33,991 nt of DNA from Bradyrhizobiaceae bacterium (GCA_947481635.1 CANKHJ010000030.1:1-33991); one strand, 5' to 3'; numbered from the stretch's first letter, positions 8,108 through 16,068 are shown. Made by a program: numbers and translations. Notes: generated from the sequence alone by a model not told the origin.

Positions 8108-8122
8108 TGATGTCCCAAAGAT
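8087..8122. promoter_or_regulatory. direct repeat at the LysR/esterase divergent start region
   Basis: GATGTCCCATAATC (8087-8100) is followed by GATGTCCCAAAGAT (8109-8122). The shared core is GATGTCCCA and the repeat distance is 22 bases, about two helical turns. It straddles the annotated LysR start, which fits an operator better if the true LysR start is the GTG at 8083. It could be a regulator site in the divergent promoter, but no regulator is known for this motif. Confidence 0.35.
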
Positions 8123-8175
8123 AGCACATCTGCGGCGGGTTTCGCGCGCTATCCTTCGCGGTGGAGGGGCTTCCG

Positions 8176-9642
8176 ATGCGCGCTAGCGAAACAATCGTGG
8201 ACACGCCGTTCGGCAAGGTCCGCGGGGAGGCTGTCGGCGGGACGATTCACTTCCGGCGCATTCCATATGCCGACCCGCCAACGGCCGGCGGGCGCTTCGC
8301 TAAGCCGAGCGCGCCGCCGCATTGGGCGGGCGGCTACGATGCGACACGGCAAGGTCCGATACCGCCGCAGACGCGCTCGCGCCTGGCCGACGTCATGGGC
8401 GATTACGACGCGCCTCAGGACGAGAACTGCCTGCATGTCGACATCTGGACGCCGCGCGACGCCAAGGGCGCGCCGGTTCTGGTCTTCATCCACGGCGGCG
8501 GCTTCCTGACCGGCGGTGGGTCGCTGCCGTGTTACGACGGCGGCGCGCTCTCGGCGCGCACCGGCCTGGTGGTCGTCAACATCAGCTATCGGCTCGGCGC
8601 GCTGGGCTTCCTGTACGTGCCGGGCGTTTCGACGCCCAACCTCGCCATTCACGACCAGATCGCAGCGTTGCGCTGGATCCGTCAGGCGATCGCTTCATTC
8701 GGCGGCGATCCGGCCCGCGTTACCGCCGCCGGGCAATCCGGTGGCGCCTACACCATCGCTGTGATGGGCGGCTTGGAATCAGGACCGGAATTGTTCGACC
8801 GCGCGATCCTGATGAGCACGCCACTCGGCGTCAGGCCGCAGACCTTCGAAGATGCGGAGCGCACCGTTGCGGATGTGCTGAAGGCGCTCGATATGAGCCC
8901 GAGCCAGACCGACAGCCTGCGCGATCTGCCAGTCGATCGATTCCTGCACGCCCAGGAGGCGCTGCTGCGAAGGCCTCCCGCAAGGCCCGGTGAAATCACG
9001 CCGCCGTTCATGCCGCTGGTCGACAATGACCTGATCAAAGCCGATCCACGCAATGCGCCGAACAGCAGCCCGCTGGCCTGGTGCGACGCCATCGTCGGCG
9101 TAACGCGCGAGGAATTCGCCGCCTTCAGCTTCAACAATCCGATGCTGCAGAATCTCCCCGAACCGGCGATCCAGAAGATATTCGAGGCGCGCTACGGCGA
9201 ACAGGCCAATGCGCGGTTGAAGGCCGCCAAGGCGATGCGCGTTCCCAACACGCCGCTGGAACTGCTCGGCGACATGATGACCGCGGATTCGATCAACGGT
9301 CCAAGCCTTGCCCTGGCGGCCAGTCACCACGGCCAGGGCCATCAGGCCTATTTCTATCAATTCGATTGGCAATCGCCCGAGCCCGGCCTTCATGCATGCC
9401 ACTGCATCGACCTGCCATTCCTGTTCGGGAATCTCGAGACCTGGTCGGTCGCGCCGATGCTGGCCGGAAGCAACAAGGCCGAGATCACCGATCTCAGCAA
9501 CCTGTTTCAGGATGCGATCGCTGCGTTCGTCGCGAGCGGCAATCCAAATGGGTCAGGACTGCCGAAATGGCCGCCCTACGCCAAGGACCGGGCCATCATG
9601 CATTTCGACCGTCGCGTGCTTGCAATGAGCGAAGCCATCTGA
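8176..9642 (+). CDS. type-B carboxylesterase/lipase family protein
   Basis: This serine esterase of 488 residues belongs to the carboxylesterase/cholinesterase family. The oxyanion hole is HGGG at 106-109, and the family motif DENCLHVDIW is at 82-91. The nucleophile is Ser188 in GQSGGAY. The catalytic His409 sits in CHCIDLPFLFG, matching the family pattern H-x2-[ED]-[LI]-x-F-x-F-G. No export signal is visible, so it is probably cytoplasmic. I chose ATG 8176 because GGAGGGG lies 6 bases upstream; the GTG at 8161 lacks such a site. The MFS gene starts 24 bases downstream, giving an uptake-plus-hydrolysis pair for a carboxylic ester. The gene is divergent from the LysR regulator, its likely controller. 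Confidence 0.92.
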   Translation: MRASETIVDTPFGKVRGEAVGGTIHFRRIPYADPPTAGGRFAKPSAPPHWAGGYDATRQGPIPPQTRSRLADVMGDYDAPQDENCLHVDIWTPRDAKGAPVLVFIHGGGFLTGGGSLPCYDGGALSARTGLVVVNISYRLGALGFLYVPGVSTPNLAIHDQIAALRWIRQAIASFGGDPARVTAAGQSGGAYTIAVMGGLESGPELFDRAILMSTPLGVRPQTFEDAERTVADVLKALDMSPSQTDSLRDLPVDRFLHAQEALLRRPPARPGEITPPFMPLVDNDLIKADPRNAPNSSPLAWCDAIVGVTREEFAAFSFNNPMLQNLPEPAIQKIFEARYGEQANARLKAAKAMRVPNTPLELLGDMMTADSINGPSLALAASHHGQGHQAYFYQFDWQSPEPGLHACHCIDLPFLFGNLETWSVAPMLAGSNKAEITDLSNLFQDAIAAFVASGNPNGSGLPKWPPYAKDRAIMHFDRRVLAMSEAI

Positions 9643-9666
9643 AGATCCATTCCGAGGGGAACGCCA

Positions 9667-10953
9667 ATGACGAACGCCACTATCGATATGACGACCGGCC
9701 GCGAGGGCGGCGCCCGATCCAGTGCCGCCGTGATCGCGGTTGCCTTTGTCATTGTCGCGCTGGATTTTTTTGACACGACTTCGATCGGCTTCGTGGTTCC
9801 GACCCTGGCGCGCGAGTGGGGGCTGCCGCCGTCGGCTTTCACCTCCGCCTTCGTCGGGACCAGCCTCGGCGCGGTGATCGGTTATATGAGCTGCGGACCG
9901 CTGGCGAAAAGATTCGGCCGGAGGTCCGTCGGCGCGGCGAGCATCCTGCTGTTCAGCCTCGGCACCCTCGCAACAATGTTTGTCGACACCGTCATGGCGC
10001 TTGCGGCGATCCGGGTCGTGACCGCGATCGGCCTCGGCGCCACGCTCCCGATCGCGATCGATGCGGCCGCCGACGGTATGCCGCAAAAATACAAAGGCAC
10101 GTCGGCGATGATCGTGATCACCGGCGGCGGCGTCGGTTCGATGATCGGCGGAATCGCGGGCGGACCGTTGATCGCGAATTTTGGCTGGAAGTCGGTGTTC
10201 TTGCTCGGCGGCGTGTTGCCGCTGCTGCTGCTGCCGGCCGCGATCTATTATTTTCGCGAGAATGTGCCGGCGACACGCGCTGCCGCGCCGGAGTTTCCCG
10301 CGACGAGCGAAAACCTCGTCAAAGCGTTGTTCGCGCGCGGCCTTGCCCTCGATACCATCCTGCTCTGGACTTTCTCGTTCATCGTGTTCGTCGACGCCTA
10401 TGCGCTGATTTTCTGGATTCCAACATTGCTCAGCGATTTCGGGTTCCCGCCGGCTGCGGCTCCGGCCGGGACTGCGGCCTATGGCATGGGAGGATTGGTC
10501 GGCAGCATCTTCATGATGGCTGTCATCGCGAAAATCGGCGCGCATAAAGCGTTGCTCGTGACGATATCGGTTGCGATTTTCAGCATCGGCGTCATGAGCC
10601 AGACAACCAACGCGGCGCAAGTCTGGATCTTGGTTCTGATCGGGGGAATGGGCGCCGGACTGATCACCGGATGTGTGGGTCAAAGTGCGCTGGCGGTGAT
10701 GTTGTACCCCTCCTGGCTTCGGACCACGGGTGTGGGTTGGGCCGCGGCCTTGGGACGTGTCGGATCGATCTTGGGTCCGGCGGTCGGCGGAGCGCTGCTG
10801 TCACTGGGCTGGGCGCCGCGCAACATCATTCTGACGGCCATCATCCCGGCGATCGCCGCAATGCTGATGCTGTTTATTCTGCAGTGGATCGAGCGCAACA
10901 AGCAGAAATCGCCGCGAGCGCAGGCCGGCGCGTCGTCTCAGATGATCGCGTGA
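9667..10953 (+). CDS. MFS transporter, aromatic acid:H+ symporter-like
   Basis: This protein of 428 residues is predicted to have twelve membrane segments. The first segment ends in ALDFFDTTSIGFVVPTLA, similar to the conserved D-x-x-D region of the AAHS group (PcaK/BenK-like) that imports aromatic acids. The family loop 2-3 motif is GPLAKRFGRRSV near residues 77-88, and a long central cytoplasmic loop follows segment 6. The ribosome site GAGGGG precedes ATG 9667. It is co-directional with the carboxylesterase gene 24 bases upstream, so import of an ester or of its aromatic-acid product is likely. Its last 16 bases overlap the end of the convergent ATP-grasp gene. Confidence 0.9.
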   Translation: MTNATIDMTTGREGGARSSAAVIAVAFVIVALDFFDTTSIGFVVPTLAREWGLPPSAFTSAFVGTSLGAVIGYMSCGPLAKRFGRRSVGAASILLFSLGTLATMFVDTVMALAAIRVVTAIGLGATLPIAIDAAADGMPQKYKGTSAMIVITGGGVGSMIGGIAGGPLIANFGWKSVFLLGGVLPLLLLPAAIYYFRENVPATRAAAPEFPATSENLVKALFARGLALDTILLWTFSFIVFVDAYALIFWIPTLLSDFGFPPAAAPAGTAAYGMGGLVGSIFMMAVIAKIGAHKALLVTISVAIFSIGVMSQTTNAAQVWILVLIGGMGAGLITGCVGQSALAVMLYPSWLRTTGVGWAAALGRVGSILGPAVGGALLSLGWAPRNIILTAIIPAIAAMLMLFILQWIERNKQKSPRAQAGASSQMIA

Positions 10954-12089
10954 GGAACGAACCGCGAGCGGTCACCGGTGATCCGCGAGCGGTCTTCGCG
11001 GATGCCCAGACCGGCGGCCTGATCGCCGATCAGCCAAGAACCGAGGACGGGATAGTTCCCGTCATGCGGGGGAATGTCAGCCAGTGCCTGCCTGACAAAC
11101 CCCTCCGCACCATAGGTGCCGCCGGTGCGTTCGATGTCCCTATCGTTCTCGACAATGCGGATGTTCGCGCCTTCGCGCGACCAGATCGGCTTTTCCGCGA
11201 AGTGACCCCCGATGGACGCCGCGCGGCGATCATCGGCAAAGAAGGCCGGCAGTAGATTAGGGTGACCTGGCGCCAAGTCCCACAGCAACGCCAGCGCGCC
11301 CTTGTTCGACAGGATGCACTTCCACGGCGGCTCGACAAACCGCGTGCTCCGCATTGCAGGTGAGCGGCCGAATGTTTCGGCGAACATGAATTCCCATGGA
11401 TAAAGCTTGAACAGCACCGCGATGTCCCGATCGCGCAGGTCGACGAACCTGTTGTCGCGCACACCGATCTCGGCAACATCGAGACACTGCGACTTGAGAC
11501 CGGCCTGCGCTGCGCAGTCGGCCAAGTAGGCGAGGTTTCCAGCATCTTCCGTGCTTCGCATCATGCACGCGAGATGGACCATCCGGCCCGCCCCGACCGT
11601 GGCCCAGCGCGCGATCAGCTTTTCATGAATGGAATTGAACTGGTCGGCGTCAGGCGGCAGCGCCCTGCCGCGCAGGTCCTCCAGCCATTGCCATTGAAAC
11701 ACCGCCGCCTCGAACAACGCCGTCGGCGTGTCGGCATTGAACTCCAGCAGCTTGGGTGGATTTGCGCCGTCATAGGCGAAGTCGAAGCGGCCGTAGAGCG
11801 AAGGATGCGCGTTGGTCCAGCTTGCTGCGATCAGATCCCAGGCGTGGCGTGGCAGCCGTAATCTCTGAAGATATTCTTCGTCGCGAACGCAGCGGTTCAC
11901 AAGCTCGGCGCAGAGTGCGCCGATGTCTTCGGTTGCCGCCTCGATATGGTCTTCGATTTGCGCAAGTGAAAAGGCGTAGAAGGCGGACTCGTCCCAGTAC
12001 GTCTCGCCGTCCGGTGTGTGGTAGGTGAAGCCTGTCTCACGTGCGCGCTCCTTCCATTTCGCACGCGGCGCTATCGCCCGACGCTGCAT
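10938..12089 (-). CDS. glutathionylspermidine synthase-like ATP-grasp protein (YjfC/YgiC type)
   Basis: This protein of 383 residues belongs to the family built on the C-terminal amide-ligase domain of glutathionylspermidine synthase. PKLLEFNADTPTALFEA (near 110-126) supplies the Glu and Asn that coordinate magnesium in this ATP-grasp fold. The C-terminal end has GNYPVLGSWLIGDQAAGLGI, a region typical of YgiC/YjfC proteins. Like them it lacks the N-terminal amidase domain. The family is thought to form an amide bond, but the true substrate of the YjfC group is not established. It is the last gene of a three-gene block matching E. coli yjfL-yjfM-yjfC. Its 3' end overlaps the convergent MFS gene by 16 bases. 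Confidence 0.88.
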   Translation of the reverse strand: MQRRAIAPRAKWKERARETGFTYHTPDGETYWDESAFYAFSLAQIEDHIEAATEDIGALCAELVNRCVRDEEYLQRLRLPRHAWDLIAASWTNAHPSLYGRFDFAYDGANPPKLLEFNADTPTALFEAAVFQWQWLEDLRGRALPPDADQFNSIHEKLIARWATVGAGRMVHLACMMRSTEDAGNLAYLADCAAQAGLKSQCLDVAEIGVRDNRFVDLRDRDIAVLFKLYPWEFMFAETFGRSPAMRSTRFVEPPWKCILSNKGALALLWDLAPGHPNLLPAFFADDRRAASIGGHFAEKPIWSREGANIRIVENDRDIERTGGTYGAEGFVRQALADIPPHDGNYPVLGSWLIGDQAAGLGIREDRSRITGDRSRFVPHAII

Positions 12090-12104
12090 TCCTGGGAACC
12101 TTTG

Positions 12105-12338
12105 TCAGCTGCCGCTGCCGTGAAACGAGCCGAATGAGCCAAATCCGCTACGCGCGGTCGAATCGGTCGACGATCCGCTGCCGCCCGACCCGCCATGTCC
12201 CGACGAACCCGAATGGCTGCACGAGGATTGCGTGATGCCCGGCGTATTGGGCTCACAATTGCGATTTTCCGCATAGGCGATCAGGGCGATCATGGCGCCT
12301 CCGCCGGCGACAAGCATCACGGTGCTGGAGCGCTTCAC
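12105..12338 (-). CDS. small Gly/Ser-rich exported protein in the yjfM position
   Basis: This protein has 77 residues. A hydrophobic N-terminal segment (VMLVAGGGAMIALIAYA) looks like a signal or membrane anchor. It is followed by a short cysteine-containing stretch (NRNCEPN, SSCSHSG) and a low-complexity tail rich in Gly, Ser and His. It starts with GTG at 12338, preceded by GAGG, 7 bases after the upstream stop. The place between a DUF350 gene and a YjfC-like gene is that of E. coli yjfM (DUF1190). Here the protein is much shorter and has no clear lipobox, so homology rests mainly on context. Likely membrane-associated or periplasmic; function unknown. Confidence 0.72.
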   Translation of the reverse strand: MKRSSTVMLVAGGGAMIALIAYAENRNCEPNTPGITQSSCSHSGSSGHGGSGGSGSSTDSTARSGFGSFGSFHGSGS

Positions 12339-12345
12339 GTCAGCC

Positions 12346-12750
12346 TCAATAGCTCATGCACGCGGCGCTCAGCACGCCGGATGCCAGTGAAATACACCCA
12401 AGCCAGATCGCGGGGGCGATATTCCCCTTGCCGATCTCTTCTACCAGCTTCGGGATCGTCAGCCGTGCAACGCCGTAGGCGATGAGCTGGGTCACCAGCG
12501 CCACCGCCCCCCAGACCGCACAGTCGATGACGTTGGCGGAATGAAAAATGGCGCTCGCGAGCGGGATAGAAAACCCGATCAGCGCCATGCCGGTCTCAAT
12601 CGCCGCGGCGGCATTGCCCTGACGAATCAGATCGATTTCACGAAACGGCGTAACTGCCGTGTAAGCCATCACGAAGAGCGCACACAGAACGGCGGCAACA
12701 ATGTAATAACCCGCGAAAGCGGGCAGGCCGGCCAGTGAGTTCGCAATCAT
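12346..12750 (-). CDS. DUF350 (UPF0719, YjfL-like) membrane protein
   Basis: This protein of 134 residues has about four membrane segments (YYIVAAVLCALFVMAYTAV, MALIGFSIPLASAIF, AVWGAVALVTQLIAYGVA and IAPAIWLGCISLASGVL). The second repeat-like half has TIPKLVEEIGKGNIAPA, typical of DUF350. ATG 12750 is chosen because GAGGGG lies just upstream; the frame continues to 12813 but without a good site. It heads a tight minus-strand block, with the next gene 7 bases away. In E. coli and many other bacteria DUF350, DUF1190 and YjfC-like genes travel together, so the three products probably work in one membrane-associated process of unknown purpose. Confidence 0.85.
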   Translation of the reverse strand: MIANSLAGLPAFAGYYIVAAVLCALFVMAYTAVTPFREIDLIRQGNAAAAIETGMALIGFSIPLASAIFHSANVIDCAVWGAVALVTQLIAYGVARLTIPKLVEEIGKGNIAPAIWLGCISLASGVLSAACMSY

Positions 12751-12859
12751 CTGCCCCTCTTGTTCAGCTTGTCGATCGAGCCAAGAGCGTAGCAAACATA
12801 GCACATCCGGCACTGATTCCCGCGATACCCCCAGCGTGGTGGGAAGAGTATCGTGCGGC

Positions 12860-13876
12860 CTATTTATAGATCTCCACCGCGAGCTTGTTCATCGCTGCCT
12901 GTTCGTCGGGCTTGCTCGATGCGAACAGCTTCGCCTGCAGCAGGGTCCGGATATCCTCGGGCAGTTCGGCCGGTGCCATGCCGGTGGTGCTGCGCGAGCC
13001 GAAATTGGCGACGATCGCCTGGGCGTCGTCCTCAAGCATGTAGTTCATGAACATGCGCGCGGCGTTCGGGTGCGGTGCGCCCTTCACGATGGCGCCATTG
13101 AGGGTCGAATACAGTCCGCCTTCCTCCGGGATCACGACGCGGACCGGCAGCCCTTTCAGGCCTTTGTAATCGTGGAAGGCGAAGCCGACATAGAGCGGAA
13201 ACTCGCCGGTCGCGAGCCGGCGCGCGGCAAGCGCCGGGTCCGGCGCGATCACCGGCTTCAGCGCCGCGAATTTTTCCTGGTACTCGCGGCCGTATTTTTC
13301 ATAGGTGACCGCGAAGAACACATAGCCGACGCCGCCGGTGCGCGGCTCGTCGAGCAGCACCTTGCCTTGCCATTTCGGATCGATCATGTCGCGCCAACTC
13401 TTCGGCTGGTCGGCGGGCTTGACGATGTTGCTGTTGACCAGCGCGGCGAGCACGTTTGCGGTGTAGGGGAGGAGGGTCCCGTCATCGCCGAACGGCGCGA
13501 CGATCTTTCCGGCGTTCGGCAGTGGGCCGTGCTCGACGAAGCGCCCTTCGGCTTTCATGTTGGTGGTGGTGACTGCGCCGCTGGTGAAGACATCGGCGTT
13601 GACCCGCCCGGTCACCTGTTCGGTGCGGATGCGCTCGCGCGTCTCGGAAGCGCGCCCATCGAGCATATTGGAGGGGATTCCATATTTTTTCTCGAAGCCG
13701 GTGACCAGCGCACGCAGTACCGGTCCGGCGCCGTAGACCATCAGGCCGCCTTCCTGCTTGGCCGCGGCGACGACCTTGGCCCACTCGCCATCCTGGGCGC
13801 GGACCGGCGTTGCAAGCGCACAAAGGACCGCGGCGCCGATGAGCGCGCGCGACAGCGTGGAACCGTGATGGCCCAT
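12860..13876 (-). CDS. periplasmic extracellular solute-binding protein (iron/polyamine-like family 1)
   Basis: This protein of 338 residues has a Sec signal peptide (LSRALIGAAVLCALATPVRA, cleavage probably before QDG). The mature part begins EWAKVVAAAKQEGGLMVYGA, typical of the Fe(3+)/2-aminoethylphosphonate-type ABC binding proteins. The conserved PKSWRDMIDPKWQGKVLLDE segment and the late LEDDAQAIVANFGSRST segment support this. The ribosome site GGGAGG precedes the ATG at 13876. No permease or ATPase of this class is near it in the window, so it is an orphan here. It may use a transporter encoded elsewhere. The gene is divergent from the enone-reductase operon, with 175 bases between them. 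The ligand is unknown. Confidence 0.88.
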   Translation of the reverse strand: MGHHGSTLSRALIGAAVLCALATPVRAQDGEWAKVVAAAKQEGGLMVYGAGPVLRALVTGFEKKYGIPSNMLDGRASETRERIRTEQVTGRVNADVFTSGAVTTTNMKAEGRFVEHGPLPNAGKIVAPFGDDGTLLPYTANVLAALVNSNIVKPADQPKSWRDMIDPKWQGKVLLDEPRTGGVGYVFFAVTYEKYGREYQEKFAALKPVIAPDPALAARRLATGEFPLYVGFAFHDYKGLKGLPVRVVIPEEGGLYSTLNGAIVKGAPHPNAARMFMNYMLEDDAQAIVANFGSRSTTGMAPAELPEDIRTLLQAKLFASSKPDEQAAMNKLAVEIYK

Positions 13877-13920
13877 GGCGGGCGGCCTCCCTGACGATAC
13901 TTGTCGCAGATTCTATCGCG

Positions 13921-13949
13921 CGATCTGCTGCGAACCATAGGACAGATCG
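13921..13949. promoter_or_regulatory. inverted repeat in a divergent promoter region (candidate operator)
   Basis: CGATCTG (13921-13927) and CAGATCG (13943-13949) form perfect 7-base arms separated by 15 bases, so the half-sites are 22 bases apart. The repeat ends 6 bases upstream of a TTGACA box and lies between the start of the binding-protein gene and the reductase operon. It could be a regulator-binding site for one or both. No regulator gene is adjacent. Confidence 0.35.
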
Positions 13950-13955
13950 GCGCGC

Positions 13956-13984
13956 TTGACATCCAATGATCCCGCCCGGATTCT
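13956..13984 (+). promoter_or_regulatory. candidate sigma-70 promoter for the reductase operon
   Basis: TTGACA at 13956-13961 is a perfect -35 match. After 17 bases GATTCT (13979-13984) is a weak -10 box, 3 of 6 matches. Transcription would begin near 13991, leaving a leader of about 60 bases before ATG 14052. The strong -35 and exact spacing support it; the poor -10 keeps confidence modest. Confidence 0.4.
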
Positions 13985-14051
13985 GCAGCCCGATATCCAC
14001 CATCGGCGGGTCAAGGTGCGCCGCGCCGTCCGCCAGCCCCGCGCGATCGAT

Positions 14052-15134
14052 ATGAAAAAGAAAGTCCTGGTGGTTGGCGGTCATGGCGCAGTGGGGCGCG
14101 CCAATATCGAATATCTGACCGGCTTTGCCGATATCGAAATCCTGGCGCTGTCGCGCCGGCCGGCGGCCTATCCGGCACGCGCGCAATTCCTGTCCGCCGA
14201 TCTGACCGACGCACATTCGGTGCGCAACGCGCTCGCGGGCCATTCCGACATCACGCATGTGATCTTCGCCGCGTTGCACGAGCAGGCCGGCGCGCTGGTG
14301 AGCGGCTGGACCGAGTCCGATCATGTGCGGGTCAACCTCGCCATGCTGAACAACCTGCTCGACTGTGTCGAGACCGTCGCACCGTCCGCGTTCCGGCATT
14401 TGGCGCTGATGCATGGCGGCAAGGCCTATGGCGTGCATCTCGGCCCGCCGCCGCGCGTGCCCTCGCGCGAACGCGATCCGCGCACCATGCCGCCGAATTT
14501 CTATTTCGATCAGGAGGACGCTTTGCGCGAGCGTCAGCGCGGCAAGGCGTGGACCTACACGATCTTCCGTCCGCCGGCGGTGTGCGGCTTCTCGGTCGGC
14601 ACGCCGATGAATACCCTCCTGGTGGTTGGTCTGTTTGCCGCGGTCAGCCGCGAGCTCGGCCTGCCGCTGCGCTTCCCCGGCGCGGTCGGACACCTCAAGG
14701 ATCTCTGCGACGCGGAATTGCTGGCCAAGGCGGTGCATTGGGCCGGCGACAGCGACGCGGCGGCGAATGAGACCTTCAACATCAGCAACGGCGATGTGTT
14801 CCTGTGGGAGCAGATCTTCCCGCGCATCGCCAAAGTGTTCGGGATGGAGAGCGACTTCCCGCATCCGATGCCGCTCGGGCGCGTCATGGCCGACAAGGCG
14901 CCGGTGTGGGACCGGATCGTTGCGAAACATCGCCTCGAGCCTTACAGCTACACGCAGCTTGTCGCGTCGTGGGAATATGCGGATTTCACCTTCCGACACC
15001 GCCAGACGCCGTATGAATCGGTGCTGAGCACGATCAAGGCGCGGCAGGCCGGCTTCCATGACTGCGTTGACACCGAAGACATGTTCGTGCGCCAGCTTAC
15101 TGAATTGCAGCGCCGAAAAATCTTACCGCCCTAG
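14052..15134 (+). CDS. PRISE-type SDR oxidoreductase (progesterone 5-beta-reductase/iridoid synthase-like)
   Basis: This protein has 360 residues. The Rossmann motif is GGHGAVG at 9-15. Several segments match the plant PRISE enzymes, which reduce enones with NADPH: LMHGGKAYG (Lys124), PPNFYFDQED (Tyr151), WTYTIFRPPAVCGFS, TPMNTLLVVGLFAAVSRELG, LPLRFPG and NETFNISNGDVFLW. The conserved Lys and one active-site Tyr are present, but plant enzymes have two adjacent tyrosines where this has Tyr-Phe. ATG 14052 is chosen because the Rossmann strand starts directly after it; the frame is open upstream to 13956 but that part is not family-like. The FAH-family gene follows 15 bases later. Probable reaction: NAD(P)H-dependent reduction of an activated C=C bond in an unknown catabolic intermediate. 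Confidence 0.85.
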   Translation: MKKKVLVVGGHGAVGRANIEYLTGFADIEILALSRRPAAYPARAQFLSADLTDAHSVRNALAGHSDITHVIFAALHEQAGALVSGWTESDHVRVNLAMLNNLLDCVETVAPSAFRHLALMHGGKAYGVHLGPPPRVPSRERDPRTMPPNFYFDQEDALRERQRGKAWTYTIFRPPAVCGFSVGTPMNTLLVVGLFAAVSRELGLPLRFPGAVGHLKDLCDAELLAKAVHWAGDSDAAANETFNISNGDVFLWEQIFPRIAKVFGMESDFPHPMPLGRVMADKAPVWDRIVAKHRLEPYSYTQLVASWEYADFTFRHRQTPYESVLSTIKARQAGFHDCVDTEDMFVRQLTELQRRKILPP

Positions 15135-15149
15135 GGAAGGAAACAGACC

Positions 15150-16058
15150 GTGAAGCTCGTCACCTACAAAGCCGGCAAGGAATTGCGCCTCGGCGCCTGG
15201 GATTCGGAGAAGGGCATCCTCGATGTCCATACCGCCGCGCGCAAATTGCTGGCGCAGTGGATTCCCGAGACCATGCGCGACCTGATCGAGGCCGGCCCCG
15301 GCGCGCTCGACGTCGCGCGCGAGGCGCTCAAGGTGGCACGCGAGAAGGGCGATGCTGGCTGGCTGCCGATCACCGCGACCCAGATCGCAACGCCGCTGCC
15401 CGGCGCGAAGAAGAACATTTTCTGCGTCGGCCGCAATTACAAGGCGCATATCGCCGAGATGGCGCGCTCGCTCGGCCGTGAGCCGGACTGGCCGAAGGTG
15501 CCGGAATTCTTCTCCAAGCCGCCGACCACGGTGGTCGGCCCTGAGGACGGCGTCGAGCGCCACGCCGGCCATACCGAGCGGCTCGACTACGAGGTCGAGC
15601 TGGCCGTCGTGATCGGCAAGAAGGGCCGCAACATTTCGGAGGCCGATGCGCTGTCGCATGTGTTCGGTTACACCGTGGTCAACGACATCACCGCGCGCGA
15701 TGCGCAGCTTCTGCATCACCAGTTCTTCAAGGGCAAAAGCTTCGACACCTTCTGCCCGATCGGCCCCTGCGTCGTGACCGCTGATGAATACGGCGATCCG
15801 AGCGGCCACCGGCTGACCCTGAAGGTGAACGGTCAGGTGCGCCAGGATTCCAACACGTCCGATCTGCTATTTGGGGTTCCCAAGATCATCGAGGCGCTGT
15901 CCTGGGGCCTGACGCTGGAGCCCGGCGACATCATCGCGACCGGAACCCCGCATGGCGTCGCGGCCGGCATGAAGCCGCCCGGCTGGCTTCAGGTCGGCGA
16001 CGTGGTCGAGGCCGAGGTCGAAGGCATCGGCTTATTGAGGAACAAGATTATTCCGTAG
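15150..16058 (+). CDS. fumarylacetoacetate hydrolase (FAH) family protein
   Basis: This protein of 302 residues matches the short FAH-domain enzymes (fumarylpyruvate/acylpyruvate hydrolases, HpcE-like hydratases, decarboxylases). A small N-terminal domain precedes IFCVGRNYKAHIAE, EFFSKPPTTVVGP, the metal-binding LDYEVELAVVIGKKGR, KSFDTFCPIGP and the C-terminal ATGTPHGVAAGM. These residues supply the acidic Mg2+/Mn2+ ligands. The start is GTG 15150 with GGAAGG upstream. It lies 15 bases after the PRISE-type reductase, so the two are probably co-transcribed. Which of the possible FAH reactions it performs cannot be decided, but C-C bond hydrolysis of a ring-cleavage product would fit the setting. 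Confidence 0.92.
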   Translation: MKLVTYKAGKELRLGAWDSEKGILDVHTAARKLLAQWIPETMRDLIEAGPGALDVAREALKVAREKGDAGWLPITATQIATPLPGAKKNIFCVGRNYKAHIAEMARSLGREPDWPKVPEFFSKPPTTVVGPEDGVERHAGHTERLDYEVELAVVIGKKGRNISEADALSHVFGYTVVNDITARDAQLLHHQFFKGKSFDTFCPIGPCVVTADEYGDPSGHRLTLKVNGQVRQDSNTSDLLFGVPKIIEALSWGLTLEPGDIIATGTPHGVAAGMKPPGWLQVGDVVEAEVEGIGLLRNKIIP

Positions 16059-16068
16059 TTCTTGGTAC

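Noticed and set aside
7180-8216. Upstream extension of the oxygenase remnant's frame through the LysR gene
   Set aside because: The frame is open by chance through the LysR gene but shows no oxygenase similarity before about 7166; only the last 29 codons match.
9553-10683. Long minus-strand open frame opposite the MFS gene
   Set aside because: Highly charged composition and no motif; the plus strand has a complete MFS transporter with its own ribosome site, so this is an antisense shadow.
13482-15059. Long minus-strand open frame (525 codons) opposite the PRISE-type gene
   Set aside because: Its residues are His/Arg/Asp-rich and match no family, and it mirrors the third-position bias of the plus-strand genes. 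It also runs into the binding-protein gene in another frame. It is a shadow of real coding DNA.
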